DNA of 64,000 nucleotides from Sphingobacterium sp. ML3W (GCF_029542085.1 NZ_CP107036.1:6489095-6553094), one strand, 5' to 3'. Counted from the first letter of the stretch, positions 29,757 to 37,681 are shown. Numbers and translations: made by a program. Notes: generated by a model from the sequence alone, not told the origin.

Positions 29757-29788
29757 TTTGATTTGTATTACAAAATGTTATATATTTG
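29757..29788 (+). promoter_or_regulatory. rightward phage promoter
   Basis: TTTG (29757-29760), a 20-base spacer and TATATTTG (29781-29788) match the Bacteroidota consensus TTTG-N20-TAnnTTTG exactly. The start of transcription should fall about 20 bases before the ATG at 29815. Operator O2 lies within the spacer and touches the -7 box, so repressor binding would block it. Confidence 0.75.
29766..29782. promoter_or_regulatory. operator O2 (rightward promoter side)
   Basis: TATTACAAAATGTTATA; its reverse complement TATAACATTTTGTAATA matches O1 at 15 of 17 positions. It is itself a near-palindrome (TATTACA-N3-TGTTATA, 6 of 7 pairs) and fills the spacer of the rightward promoter. Confidence 0.65.
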
Positions 29789-29814
29789 TAGAGTAAACAA
29801 AAACAATAAAAGTT

Positions 29815-30141
29815 ATGAAGTTATTTGAATTGCAAAAAGGCCAACTGTTCAACTTTGTTGGGCCAAAGAGAGCAAAGGTCTACATGGTTAGAGACATCGA
29901 CTCCAACACGATCAACTACTACAACGTAAGTGATAGCCAGGACAAGCATGTTAAGAGCGTCCGGAACAACGCGCAGTTGAATGTTGAAGTGGTTGAAAGT
30001 GTTAAACCAGTAATATTGACTAATGAGGAAGTCGAACTGCTTAAGGCAATATTACTAGAGGCGAACGACAACTCTTACGATCAGAAAGATTCCCAAAGAA
30101 CAAGGACAGTTATTAACGGGATTTGGTTAAAAATTAAGTAA
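29815..30141 (+). CDS. phage protein of unknown function, first rightward early gene
   Basis: 108 residues. The N-terminal half is beta-rich (ELQKGQLFNFVGPKRAKVYMVRDIDSNTINYYNV) and resembles small SH3/OB-like barrels; the C-terminal part (about 70-108) is helical, with NEEVELLKAILLEAND. No family is recognised with confidence. It is the first gene behind the repressor-controlled promoter, a position often taken by a Cro-like or anti-repressor function, but no HTH is visible. Confidence 0.65.
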   Translation: MKLFELQKGQLFNFVGPKRAKVYMVRDIDSNTINYYNVSDSQDKHVKSVRNNAQLNVEVVESVKPVILTNEEVELLKAILLEANDNSYDQKDSQRTRTVINGIWLKIK

Positions 30142-30188
30142 TAACCAAAAGGGCGGTGTAAAAGCCGCCTTGATTAAAAATTATAGGT

Positions 30189-30677
30189 ATGAAAATATTC
30201 ACTAAAAAAAGGAAACTAAAAATTGGCAAAGATATTATTGTCAAATTCGGTAAATATTCAGGCAATAGTTTTTTGAATGTACCCCTTGATTATGCAGACT
30301 GGATCTCTTGCAGGGGTTGTCACGATTTTAAATTAGCATGGACTTACCATAGAAGACTTTTAAAGCACGCTGATTTCAGATATGGGACATCATTAGATGG
30401 TAGATTTTTAGAACATAAACAAAAAGATGGTTCTTATGTATTCTATGTAACTGAACCTGATACTAGAATAAGGATTTATTACATTGTTGATAGTGAAGGT
30501 AATTTTGTTAGGGACTTAAAAACAATTGGTTCTATGTCTGCAAAACAAGGTGCTATCGACGAAACTTTTACCAATTGGGTAACGTTATCACCAAGCGGTC
30601 AAAAAATAAGAGGTAAAATGATTGTTAGTCCATACTATGAGCACTTTGAATGGGATACATATCAAGTCTCCATGTAG
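30189..30677 (+). CDS. phage protein with a DUF3820-like motif
   Basis: 162 residues. Residues about 18-40 read VKFGKYSGNSFLNVPLDYADWI, close to the DUF3820-type FGKYxGxxxxxVPxDYxxWL motif found in small phage proteins and near exonucleases. The remainder is beta-rich with basic segments and is not recognised. It lies 47 bases after the preceding gene and ends just before a terminator, so the two rightward genes form a short unit separate from the late operon. Confidence 0.6.
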   Translation: MKIFTKKRKLKIGKDIIVKFGKYSGNSFLNVPLDYADWISCRGCHDFKLAWTYHRRLLKHADFRYGTSLDGRFLEHKQKDGSYVFYVTEPDTRIRIYYIVDSEGNFVRDLKTIGSMSAKQGAIDETFTNWVTLSPSGQKIRGKMIVSPYYEHFEWDTYQVSM

Positions 30678-30706
30678 TAACTTCAAGCCTTCATAACTTC
30701 CCAATA

Positions 30707-30737
30707 CGGCCCCTTCTGAAAAGTTGGGGCTTTTATT
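30707..30737 (+). terminator. terminator before the packaging/late operon
   Basis: GCCCC (30709-30713) pairs with GGGGC (30726-30730), followed by TTTTATTTT. It separates the two early rightward genes from the late promoter at 30762. Confidence 0.65.
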
Positions 30738-30761
30738 TTGCTCATAATTTTAGTATAGTTG

Positions 30762-30792
30762 TTTGTTTGCTAAAAATTTAGCGGTATATTTG
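30762..30792 (+). promoter_or_regulatory. promoter of the packaging/structural operon
   Basis: TTTG (30762-30765), 19-base spacer, TATATTTG (30785-30792): a full match to the Bacteroidota promoter consensus, 28 bases before the small ORF that leads the terminase genes. Confidence 0.75.
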
Positions 30793-30819
30793 CTTAACGT
30801 TAATAATTATTTTAGCAAC

Positions 30820-30918
30820 ATGAAAAGGGTCAATAATATCACTGTTCAATTAGTAATTGAAGGCAAAAAATTAAAAGATGTATTATTAAATACAAGTAGA
30901 TCTAATCGTTTAGCATAA
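30820..30918 (+). CDS. 32-residue leader ORF translationally coupled to small terminase
   Basis: ATG at 30820, stop TAA at 30916-30918 overlapping the ATG of the next gene as TAATG. It encodes MKRVNNITVQLVIEGKKLKD and a further 12 residues. It sits alone between the late promoter and the small-terminase gene. The stop/start overlap points to coupled translation. No domain is seen; it may act as a leader peptide or be a small phage protein in its own right. Confidence 0.5.
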   Translation: MKRVNNITVQLVIEGKKLKDVLLNTSRSNRLA

Positions 30919-31406
30919 TGTGTGCAGCACCAATAGGTAATCAGTTTTGGAAATTAAGATCAAAGCATGGGAGGGATAAGATTTTTACTTCTCCTGATTT
31001 GTTATGGGAAGCAGCATGTGAATACTTTGAATGGTGTGATGAAAATCCGTTTCTAGAGGATACAATACAAAAAGTTAAAGTAAACGGTGAAGGAGAATTT
31101 ATAAAGCATGAAAACCTTACAAAAATGAGGGCGTATACTTGGGATGGTTTGGAATTATTTTTAGATATCGATTCATTGAGACATTACAAAAACAATGAAG
31201 TTTATAAAGATTTTTTCCAAGTCATTACACGAATAGAGAAAATTATCTATAATCAGAAATTTACAGGGGCAGCTGCTGGATTTTTAAATCCTAATATTAT
31301 TGCCAGGGATTTAGGGTTGGTTGACAAGAAAGAAAGTAAAGTTATGGTTGAGCAGCCATTATTTGGAGACGAAGATGAGCGGGATAATACTGAAGAAGGA
31401 GCATAA
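30918..31406 (+). CDS. terminase small subunit (gp3-like DNA-packaging protein)
   Basis: 162 residues. The pattern IGNQFWKLRSKHGRDKIFTSPDLLWEAACEYFEWCDENP and the C-terminal FTGAAAGFLNPNIIARDLGLVDKKE match the P22 gp3-type small terminase family common in Bacteroidota phages. Role: recognises phage DNA at the packaging start and recruits the large subunit. Its 3' end overlaps the start of the large-subunit gene by 32 bases, which is typical for packaging pairs. Confidence 0.85.
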   Translation: MCAAPIGNQFWKLRSKHGRDKIFTSPDLLWEAACEYFEWCDENPFLEDTIQKVKVNGEGEFIKHENLTKMRAYTWDGLELFLDIDSLRHYKNNEVYKDFFQVITRIEKIIYNQKFTGAAAGFLNPNIIARDLGLVDKKESKVMVEQPLFGDEDERDNTEEGA

Positions 31407-32613
31407 CGGCTTTGTCTACACTAGTGCTATTAAAAAGCTTAGGAGGCTGAGGAAGCGAGTAAAGGTGATTCCTGGTGGGACATCTGGTGGTAAAACATAC
31501 GGCATACTACCTATCCTAATAGATCAAGCAGCTAAGACCCCAAACCTTGAAATATCAGTGGTAAGTGAAAGTATCCCTCACTTACGTAAAGGAGCCTTAA
31601 AAGACTTCTTAAAAATAATGAAAGCAACGGGGAGGTATATCGATGCGAATTGGAACCGAACCCTTTTAACATATTACTTTTCTAATGGGTCTTACATTGA
31701 ATTTTTTAGTGCTGACCAAGAAGATAAAGTTAGGGGCCCGAGGCGACACGTTCTTTATATTAATGAGTGTAACAACATAAGCTTTGAAACATATCACCAA
31801 TTAGCGATACGCACCTCTGTTGATATCTGGCTGGACTTTAATCCATCTAATGAATTTTGGGTTTATACTGAGCTTCAGGATGACGAAGATGTAGAGTGGC
31901 TTACTTTAACTTACAAGGATAATGAAGGTTTGCCTGCTAGTATAGTCAAGGAAATAGAGAAAGCTAAGTATAAGGCTTTTTATGACCCGTTTATTTCTGA
32001 TCCTTTCGTTGAGTTAAATATCAAAAATAAGTTCTGGGCTAATTGGTGGAAGGTTTATGGGTTAGGATTATTAGGCAGTCTTGAGGGTGTTATATTTTCA
32101 AATTGGTCAATAATAAAAGGTATCCCCTCTGAGGCTAGATTAATTGGGCGTGGTTTAGACTTTGGATACACAAATGATCCAACAGCGATAACGGAAATTT
32201 ATGAATGGAATGGTAAAAGAATACTTCATGAGGTATGTTACTCAACCGGAATGCTAAACAACGCTATCGCTGATGTACTCAAAGGAACAGGTGTTATGAC
32301 ATATGCAGATAGTGCTGATCCTAAAAGTATAGATGAGCTTAAGGACATTTATAAATGTAATATCAAAGGTGCGTCAAAGGGAGCAGATAGTATAGTTTAT
32401 GGTATTCAGATTATGCAAAAACATGAATATTTAGTTACTGACCAAAGTACTAATCTGATTAAAGAGTTACGTAGCTATTGTTGGGATACTGATAAAACTG
32501 GAAAGAAATTAAATAAACCAATAGATGCATTCAATCACTTAATTGATGGCATAAGATATCACGAAATGGAAACATTAGGTAAGGGTGAGAAAGAAATGTC
32601 TTTTGGATGGTAA
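31375..32613 (+). CDS. terL: terminase large subunit (packaging ATPase/nuclease)
   Basis: 412 residues from ATG 31375; an in-frame TTG at 31321 would add 18 residues before the conserved core and is less likely. Walker A is GGTSGGKT (34-41), Walker B is VLYINECN, and the C-terminal RNase H-like nuclease has GLDFGYTNDPTA and YADSADPKSI with its acidic residues. Role: ATP-driven translocation of DNA into the prohead and cutting of the concatemer. It overlaps the small-subunit gene and is followed by the portal. Confidence 0.94.
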   Translation: MSGIILKKEHNGFVYTSAIKKLRRLRKRVKVIPGGTSGGKTYGILPILIDQAAKTPNLEISVVSESIPHLRKGALKDFLKIMKATGRYIDANWNRTLLTYYFSNGSYIEFFSADQEDKVRGPRRHVLYINECNNISFETYHQLAIRTSVDIWLDFNPSNEFWVYTELQDDEDVEWLTLTYKDNEGLPASIVKEIEKAKYKAFYDPFISDPFVELNIKNKFWANWWKVYGLGLLGSLEGVIFSNWSIIKGIPSEARLIGRGLDFGYTNDPTAITEIYEWNGKRILHEVCYSTGMLNNAIADVLKGTGVMTYADSADPKSIDELKDIYKCNIKGASKGADSIVYGIQIMQKHEYLVTDQSTNLIKELRSYCWDTDKTGKKLNKPIDAFNHLIDGIRYHEMETLGKGEKEMSFGW

Positions 32614-32626
32614 TAAAAACAAAAAC

Positions 32627-34054
32627 ATGGGACTAAAACAATTTGCAGCAAAAACCCTTTTCGGAGGATACATAAATCAGACTGTTAACCAGCAGGTGGC
32701 AGAAAGCTTATCAGGATTGGTTAATGCCAACCTTTATCATCTAATTGGTAAGGATCAGCCTATTTTAACACATGACAATACAGATTATGTTAGGGAAGGG
32801 GGATTGTCAGTAGGTGCTGTCTATGAGTGTGTAGACTTAATAATGAAGAAAGTAGTAGCATGCCCTCCTGTAGTTTATGAGGTTAAAGACTCGACCAAGT
32901 TGAAAATGTACGACAACATGATGAAGTCCAATAACATAGTTGATAGGGCAAAATCTAAATCAATTAAGGCTGAAGCTATTGAAGAAGTACATGTACCTAA
33001 AATTAGCGGTTTGTTGTCAAATCCGAACGATAAACAAACATGGGATGAATTCGTAGGTCTTATAACTCTTCTTTATCTATATGATGGTAATGCACTTGTT
33101 TATGGTAATGCTGGAGATAAAAGAAGTAAGAAATGGAGTGAGATCTGGGCACTTCCATTTAATAGCAAACAATTTGGTATTCGATCTGGTGGCATATTCG
33201 ATCCAATAAAATCATATTATGTGCAACCTAACGGAGGAGATATTTTGTTAGATTTCCCAGCAGCACAAATAGAGCATATTAAAACTATTAATCCTACCTG
33301 GGATAGTTCCGGATCATGGATATATGGGGTATCACCATTAAGAGCTTATTTAGGCAATTTATTAAGAGCTAAGTTAGGTGATAATGCAGCGAACAAGATG
33401 CTTAACAATGAAGGGGCTTTTGGTGTATTGTCTCCTAAGGCGAAAGAAGATCAGTTTGATGCTGCGCAAAAGAAAGCATTACATGAAAGGTTGACAGATG
33501 CCCAAAAGTCAAAAGATCCTATGGCGAGGATATTTCCAACATCAATACCTTTAGAGTGGTTACAGATTGGATTGCCTGCTACTGATTTACAACTATTGGA
33601 TATGCTAAAGCTTAATAGAGAAGATTTTTACAGAGCCTACCATGTGCCATTAGCATTCGCTTCAACAGATGCAAATACCTATAATAATATCTCATCAGCC
33701 AACAAGCAGTTTATATATAATGGCGTGGCTCCTATTACAGAGACCATCTCCAAAGCGTTGACAAAGTTTATTTGTGGTCCTTACAAGGATACAGATAATA
33801 AGACCTATATAATACGTCTTGACTACATGTCACTTCCTGAACTATCTGAAGACCTTAAAGAAATGGTAGAAGCTTTGGATAAAATGGACTACATAACCGA
33901 TAATGAGAAAAGAGAGGTGGTAGGATGGGGTAAGCAAAAAGATCCCGCTTATGATGTTGCATATAAGAATAAGAACAAAGCACCAATGAGCCAAATTTAT
34001 GAAGGAGCTACTATTCAGGACCGGCCGACCAACAACGAAAATAAAAACGGGTAA
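32627..34054 (+). CDS. HK97-family portal protein
   Basis: 475 residues from the ATG at 32627 (a GTG at 32585 is in frame but overlaps the terminase). The core has the HK97/SPP1-class portal pattern: SVGAVYECVDLIMKKVVACPPVVYE, an HVPKISGLLSNPN region, and the C-terminal LNREDFYRAYHVPLAFAS with NISSANKQFIYNGVAPI. Role: dodecameric ring at the capsid vertex through which DNA passes; it binds terminase and later the connector. It lies 14 bases after the terminase stop. Confidence 0.93.
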   Translation: MGLKQFAAKTLFGGYINQTVNQQVAESLSGLVNANLYHLIGKDQPILTHDNTDYVREGGLSVGAVYECVDLIMKKVVACPPVVYEVKDSTKLKMYDNMMKSNNIVDRAKSKSIKAEAIEEVHVPKISGLLSNPNDKQTWDEFVGLITLLYLYDGNALVYGNAGDKRSKKWSEIWALPFNSKQFGIRSGGIFDPIKSYYVQPNGGDILLDFPAAQIEHIKTINPTWDSSGSWIYGVSPLRAYLGNLLRAKLGDNAANKMLNNEGAFGVLSPKAKEDQFDAAQKKALHERLTDAQKSKDPMARIFPTSIPLEWLQIGLPATDLQLLDMLKLNREDFYRAYHVPLAFASTDANTYNNISSANKQFIYNGVAPITETISKALTKFICGPYKDTDNKTYIIRLDYMSLPELSEDLKEMVEALDKMDYITDNEKREVVGWGKQKDPAYDVAYKNKNKAPMSQIYEGATIQDRPTNNENKNG

Positions 34055-34214
34055 GAAATGCTGGCCTTGTAAAAATAAAAAACGTTTCGGATCATCAAAA
34101 GAAGCACATATTTCAATTGATGTTATCAACAGAACGAGTGATCGGGAAATCTTGCCAATTAGGGCATATCACTGTGATTGTGGGTTTTGGCATTTAACAA
34201 GTCAAGCAAAATAA
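33999..34214 (+). CDS. small zinc-ribbon phage protein
   Basis: 71 residues, overlapping the portal 3' end by 56 bases in another frame. CWPCKNKKRFGSSKEA near the N-terminus and YHCDCGFWHLTSQ at the C-terminus match a common short phage/bacterial zinc-ribbon protein (CxxC ... CxCGxWHLT). The four cysteines probably bind one zinc ion. Its function is not known; it is often seen near homing endonucleases and packaging genes. Confidence 0.65.
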   Translation: MKELLFRTGRPTTKIKTGKKCWPCKNKKRFGSSKEAHISIDVINRTSDREILPIRAYHCDCGFWHLTSQAK

Positions 34215-34216
34215 AA

Positions 34217-34402
34217 ATGGATCAAGAAGTAGATATACAAGAACAATGTTTGGAGAAGACCGCTGAATTGTGGAATGTTATAATTACAATTCCACAAGAA
34301 GATATGCATCCTGATGACAACAATGATTTGCGACACCATTTACATGCAATCCAAAATATTTTATACACTCAACTGTACATAAAAAAGAATGGAAGAAAAT
34401 GA
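34217..34402 (+). CDS. small phage protein of unknown function
   Basis: 61 residues from the ATG at 34217, two bases after the zinc-ribbon gene, overlapping the first glycosyltransferase gene by 4 bases (ATGA). Predicted mostly helical, with DLRHHLHAIQNILYTQLY. An upstream in-frame start at 34178 would overlap the zinc-ribbon gene. No family recognised; tight spacing on both sides supports a real gene. Confidence 0.55.
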   Translation: MDQEVDIQEQCLEKTAELWNVIITIPQEDMHPDDNNDLRHHLHAIQNILYTQLYIKKNGRK

Positions 34403-35733
34403 GTAACATAAAACTTTCAATACTTATACCCAGCGTCCATACAAGGCGAAATACATTTCTTCTTAAGATACAGGATGAAATTTTTAGTCAATATGACAAA
34501 CTTGACGCATTCCAGCAGTCGCAAATAGAGATAATAATGTTATTAGATAATAAACGAATGATGCTTGGCGACAAACGTAACCTTATGGTTGAAATGGCCC
34601 AAGGAGAATACATTCAGTTTATTGATGACGATGATAGAATTGAACCAACATTTTTATTGGATCTTTTAGAGGCTACAAGGTCAGGGGCAGATGTCATTAC
34701 ATTCAATGTCTCCGTTTCTTTAAATGGATCTACACCAAAAATAGCATACTATAGCATAGAATATAAGAACGATTACAATACAACTGACGCATATTATAGG
34801 ATACCAAATCATATTTGCTGTGTTAAAAAGTCTGTATCATTGAAAAGCAGTTTCCCTTCATTAAAATATGCAGAGGACCAAGCTTATGCTAAGTTGCTGC
34901 TCCCTCATTTGAATACTGAACATAGGATTGACAAAGTGATGTATCATTACGATTATGATGATAATGTAACTGAAACTCAATTTCAAAACATGCCTGATAA
35001 TATTAGAAAGAGGCGCCAAGACAATCCAATAGTAGATGTGGTAATTCTATCTAAGGCATCTAATACTAAACTGCATCAAATGACTCAGACTACTATAGAT
35101 ACATGTCTAGCAGGTGCCAATCAATTACCGGTAAATATTATTGTAATAGAGCAACAGCCAAATATTCAGTATAAAAATGCTAAAACCATTTATCATAATG
35201 CTGACTTCAATTATAATTCATTTGCTAATCTAGGGGCACGTCATGGCAACGCTCCATGGATAATGATAGCAAACTCCGACCTTATATTTCATCATGGGTG
35301 GTTACATGAACTTTTATCTGCTGGTAATGAAGTTGTATCGCCTCATGAAAGGAATGATCCTAGACAAAAGGATATCATAGAAAATACATTGGGCACCACA
35401 AATGGCAAACACTTTTCCGGATGGTGTTTTATGATCAAAAGAATTCTTTGGGAAAGTATAGGGGGATTTGATGATTGTGTTAATTTTTGGTTCTCAGACG
35501 ATGTTACAATAGAGCAAGTGGTATCTGTTGGTGTCACACCTATGATTGTTAAAAAGTCACTAGTTGACCATTTGGGTAGCACTACACTTAAAACACTATC
35601 ACAAGAAGATCAATGTGAATACTGTTGGGGCCAGGTCCATATATTCAATTCAAAATATGGTAAAAATAAGTTTGAGGACAATAAATATTATCAAGAATGG
35701 AAGCACCGAACAGGAAAGTTGGAATTGCAATAA
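34399..35733 (+). CDS. phage glycosyltransferase with two GT-A (GT2-like) domains
   Basis: 444 residues, about twice the size of a single GT2 domain. The N-terminal unit begins KLSILIPSVHTRR and has the DxD-type IDDDDR (D76-D79). The C-terminal unit begins near residue 211 (VDVVILSKASN), with ANSDLIF (D294), IGGFDD and FSDDV (366-369). Family role: transfer of a nucleotide-activated sugar to an acceptor. It is the first of three glycosyltransferase genes between portal and protease, overlapping each other, so they are translated together. The acceptor is unknown: virion protein, DNA base or host surface glycan. Confidence 0.85.
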   Translation: MSNIKLSILIPSVHTRRNTFLLKIQDEIFSQYDKLDAFQQSQIEIIMLLDNKRMMLGDKRNLMVEMAQGEYIQFIDDDDRIEPTFLLDLLEATRSGADVITFNVSVSLNGSTPKIAYYSIEYKNDYNTTDAYYRIPNHICCVKKSVSLKSSFPSLKYAEDQAYAKLLLPHLNTEHRIDKVMYHYDYDDNVTETQFQNMPDNIRKRRQDNPIVDVVILSKASNTKLHQMTQTTIDTCLAGANQLPVNIIVIEQQPNIQYKNAKTIYHNADFNYNSFANLGARHGNAPWIMIANSDLIFHHGWLHELLSAGNEVVSPHERNDPRQKDIIENTLGTTNGKHFSGWCFMIKRILWESIGGFDDCVNFWFSDDVTIEQVVSVGVTPMIVKKSLVDHLGSTTLKTLSQEDQCEYCWGQVHIFNSKYGKNKFEDNKYYQEWKHRTGKLELQ

Positions 35734-36386
35734 GCACTAGGAACAGGCGAGAAATCGCTTTAAAAACTGTTTCACAATGGCATAGGTTTGCTCCATCAAA
35801 TAGCATTATTGTGGTAGTTGATGATGCTAGTGATTATCCATATCCAGGTGCAACTTTGAGATTTGAGACTCAACAAGGTATTGCCAAGACAAAGAATGCC
35901 TGCATCTACCTATTGTTGAATGCAGGATGCACGGATATATTCTTGTCGGATGATGATACATATCCTATTAATCACTTAGGCATCAAACAATATTTAAATA
36001 GTGGTTTTAATCATATGTGCATGAGTTTTGATCACAATGCCAGTGGTAAACGAATAAGTAACGATGTATTTATAGATTGGAAACAACATAATTGGTGGTC
36101 ATTTAATAGTCCATGTGGATGCTTACTATACTTCAAAAGTAAAGTATTTGATCACACCATTGGATATGATGAAACATTTAATATATGGGGAATGGAGCAC
36201 AAAGATTTATCTCTTAGAATACATAAGGAGGGTTTAACACCATTACCTTACTTGGATATCCCAAATAGTACTGATCATTTCTATTCACATGATTACCATC
36301 TAACAGTAAATAGTAGTGTGTCAGAAAGCATAAGATTGGAAGAAATTAGAAGAAATATGGAATATTTTAATAGTAAACATGGATAA
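35697..36386 (+). CDS. phage GT2-like glycosyltransferase
   Basis: 229 residues, single GT-A domain: VGIAISTRNRREIA at the N-terminus, VVVDDASD (40-46), GIAKTKNACI, and the metal-binding DDD (85-87) in FLSDDDTYPI; later GYDETFNIWGMEHKDLSLR corresponds to the acceptor-site ED motif of GT2 enzymes. It overlaps the previous gene by 37 bases and the next by 8. It shares the order TRNR, VDDASD, K/N-rich helix and DDDTYPI with the next gene and is clearly its paralogue. Confidence 0.85.
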   Translation: MEAPNRKVGIAISTRNRREIALKTVSQWHRFAPSNSIIVVVDDASDYPYPGATLRFETQQGIAKTKNACIYLLLNAGCTDIFLSDDDTYPINHLGIKQYLNSGFNHMCMSFDHNASGKRISNDVFIDWKQHNWWSFNSPCGCLLYFKSKVFDHTIGYDETFNIWGMEHKDLSLRIHKEGLTPLPYLDIPNSTDHFYSHDYHLTVNSSVSESIRLEEIRRNMEYFNSKHG

Positions 36387-37044
36387 AATAGCTATTTGTA
36401 TTACTACCCGTAACCGGAAAGAAGCATTTGATAAATGCATAGAACAAATGTCGTTATTTATGCCGGATAATGCTCGTTTATTTATAGTAGATGATGCAAG
36501 TGATATTCCTGCCCCGGATGCTGACTTCCGATTTAGCTTCAGATCCGGAATCCCGGTGGCAAAGAACAAATGTATTGAACTTGCGATGTGTTGGGGTGCA
36601 AATCATATTTTTTTATTTGATGATGATACTTATCCTATATCAATAAATTGGCATATACCTTATATTGACAGTCCTTACAAACACCTTTGTTATACATTTC
36701 TTGAGTCATATAAATCGGTTAATGGGCACAAATATCATTTATTAGGTAATGGTTGTGTTATGTACATTCATAGAGATGTGGTTGAAGCAATAGGCGGATT
36801 TGACCTAACATTTGGACTAGGTAAATATGAGCACACACAATTTAGTCATCGAGCCAGTGCAGCAGGATTCTGCCCGGTCCCATATGTAGATGTCATAGGT
36901 AGCGAAAAACTATTTTACTCAATGGATGAACATGGCGAAGTAGAGCGTACAATGACAAGTAAAGAGATGGGGGAACAACTTAAATCAGGCAGGCAACATT
37001 TCCGTAAAACGCTTAATGATTTATCCTTTTACCATTACAATTAG
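36379..37044 (+). CDS. phage GT2-like glycosyltransferase, paralogue of the preceding gene
   Basis: 221 residues: IAICITTRNRKEAF, IVDDASD (36-42), GIPVAKNKCIELA and the DDD (81-83) in FLFDDDTYPI, followed by IGGFDLTFGLGKYEHTQFSHR. It is a tandem paralogue of the gene at 35697, which suggests duplication followed by change of acceptor or donor. Nothing in the sequence tells which sugar is used. It overlaps the next small membrane-protein gene by 29 bases if that gene starts at 37016. Confidence 0.85.
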   Translation: MDKIAICITTRNRKEAFDKCIEQMSLFMPDNARLFIVDDASDIPAPDADFRFSFRSGIPVAKNKCIELAMCWGANHIFLFDDDTYPISINWHIPYIDSPYKHLCYTFLESYKSVNGHKYHLLGNGCVMYIHRDVVEAIGGFDLTFGLGKYEHTQFSHRASAAGFCPVPYVDVIGSEKLFYSMDEHGEVERTMTSKEMGEQLKSGRQHFRKTLNDLSFYHYN

Positions 37045-37354
37045 AGATATGACAATATTATCATGTATGTTTTCATTTGCTTTAGGAGTCTACGTTGGAT
37101 ACATCATATTTCGATATGTGTTTATCAACTGTAAAGCAAAATCATATTACAGTAGTAACAAGAATGCTAATGCTCTATTGGATAAAATGGATAAATGTAT
37201 AAAAAATCAAACTGATTACAATATTCAGGCTATACGATCATTGGTCATAGGAGATATTTACACAGCTAATTTAGCATTAGAACAGTCAGAAGAAGAAGCT
37301 GTAAAGTTTGATTTATTGAATAAAGAACTTAATACTCTTAGAAATGGAAAGTAA
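37016..37354 (+). CDS. small membrane protein of the glycosyltransferase block
   Basis: 112 residues with one hydrophobic helix (about 14-37: LSCMFSFALGVYVGYIIFRYVFI) and a soluble, probably helical C-terminal part. An ATG at 37049, five bases after the preceding stop, is an alternative start giving 101 residues. The membrane anchor next to three sugar transferases raises the possibility of a membrane-bound step, but no sugar-related motif is visible. Confidence 0.6.
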   Translation: MIYPFTITIRDMTILSCMFSFALGVYVGYIIFRYVFINCKAKSYYSSNKNANALLDKMDKCIKNQTDYNIQAIRSLVIGDIYTANLALEQSEEEAVKFDLLNKELNTLRNGK

Positions 37355-37550
37355 AATAGATTTATTGCTTGAGGAGATAACTTCTGAAAGCAAATGGTAT
37401 ATGATATCGGAGAATGAAAAAGAGCAAGTTCGATTAAGGGTGACTGCTCACAGGATCAGAAAAGGAGAGGCTAGACCAAGTACAATAAAGAAGTTTTTCA
37501 GATTATTTGGTTTTAATATTGTCATTGAAAACCGATTGATAATACAATAG
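37344..37550 (+). CDS. small phage protein of unknown function
   Basis: 68 residues, overlapping the previous gene by 11 bases. The sequence is charged and helical; RLRVTAHRIRKGEARPSTIKKFFRLFGFNI near the C-terminus could form a helix-turn-helix. It is the last gene before a strong terminator. Confidence 0.5.
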   Translation: MESKIDLLLEEITSESKWYMISENEKEQVRLRVTAHRIRKGEARPSTIKKFFRLFGFNIVIENRLIIQ

Positions 37551-37571
37551 ATTTAAAAAATATTCCTATAC

Positions 37572-37602
37572 AATCCCCTTAATTTTCAAGGGGATTTTTT
37601 TG
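37572..37602 (+). terminator. terminator ending the packaging/glycosyltransferase unit
   Basis: AATCCCCTT (37572-37580) pairs perfectly with AAGGGGATT (37588-37596), loop AATTTTC, followed by TTTTTT. It divides the late operon between the glycosyltransferase block and the head genes. Confidence 0.85.
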
Positions 37603-37624
37603 TTTCGTTAATATTCAATTCTTT

Positions 37625-37641
37625 GTTACAGTTACTGTAAC
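37625..37641. promoter_or_regulatory. perfect 7+7 bp palindrome, candidate operator
   Basis: GTTACAG-TTA-CTGTAAC is a perfect inverted repeat with a 3-base centre. It lies just after the terminator and 33 bases upstream of a -7 box, a normal operator or activator position. The half-site resembles that of the repressor operators (TTACA/TGTAA) but the spacing differs. Confidence 0.5.
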
Positions 37642-37673
37642 CAACTTATTTACTGGTGATTATATTTTATTGC

Positions 37674-37681
37674 TAAATTTG
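37674..37681 (+). promoter_or_regulatory. candidate head-operon promoter (-7 box)
   Basis: TAAATTTG matches TAnnTTTG exactly. No proper TTTG lies 19-21 bases upstream, so the promoter may depend on an activator, perhaps at the palindrome 37625-37641. The predicted start of transcription almost coincides with the ATG at 37687. Confidence 0.45.

Noticed and set aside
30148..30173. GGCGG/CCGCC hairpin after the gene at 29815
   Set aside because: A short stem with no T tract; it may be a processing site but cannot be supported as a terminator.
34399..37044. Glycosyltransferases as an O-antigen seroconversion (gtr) cassette
   Set aside because: The classical cassette has a GtrA flippase, a bactoprenol glucosyltransferase (GtrB) and a polytopic Gtr next to the attachment site. 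Here the enzymes are soluble GT2 types inside the head module, and only a single-helix membrane protein is present.
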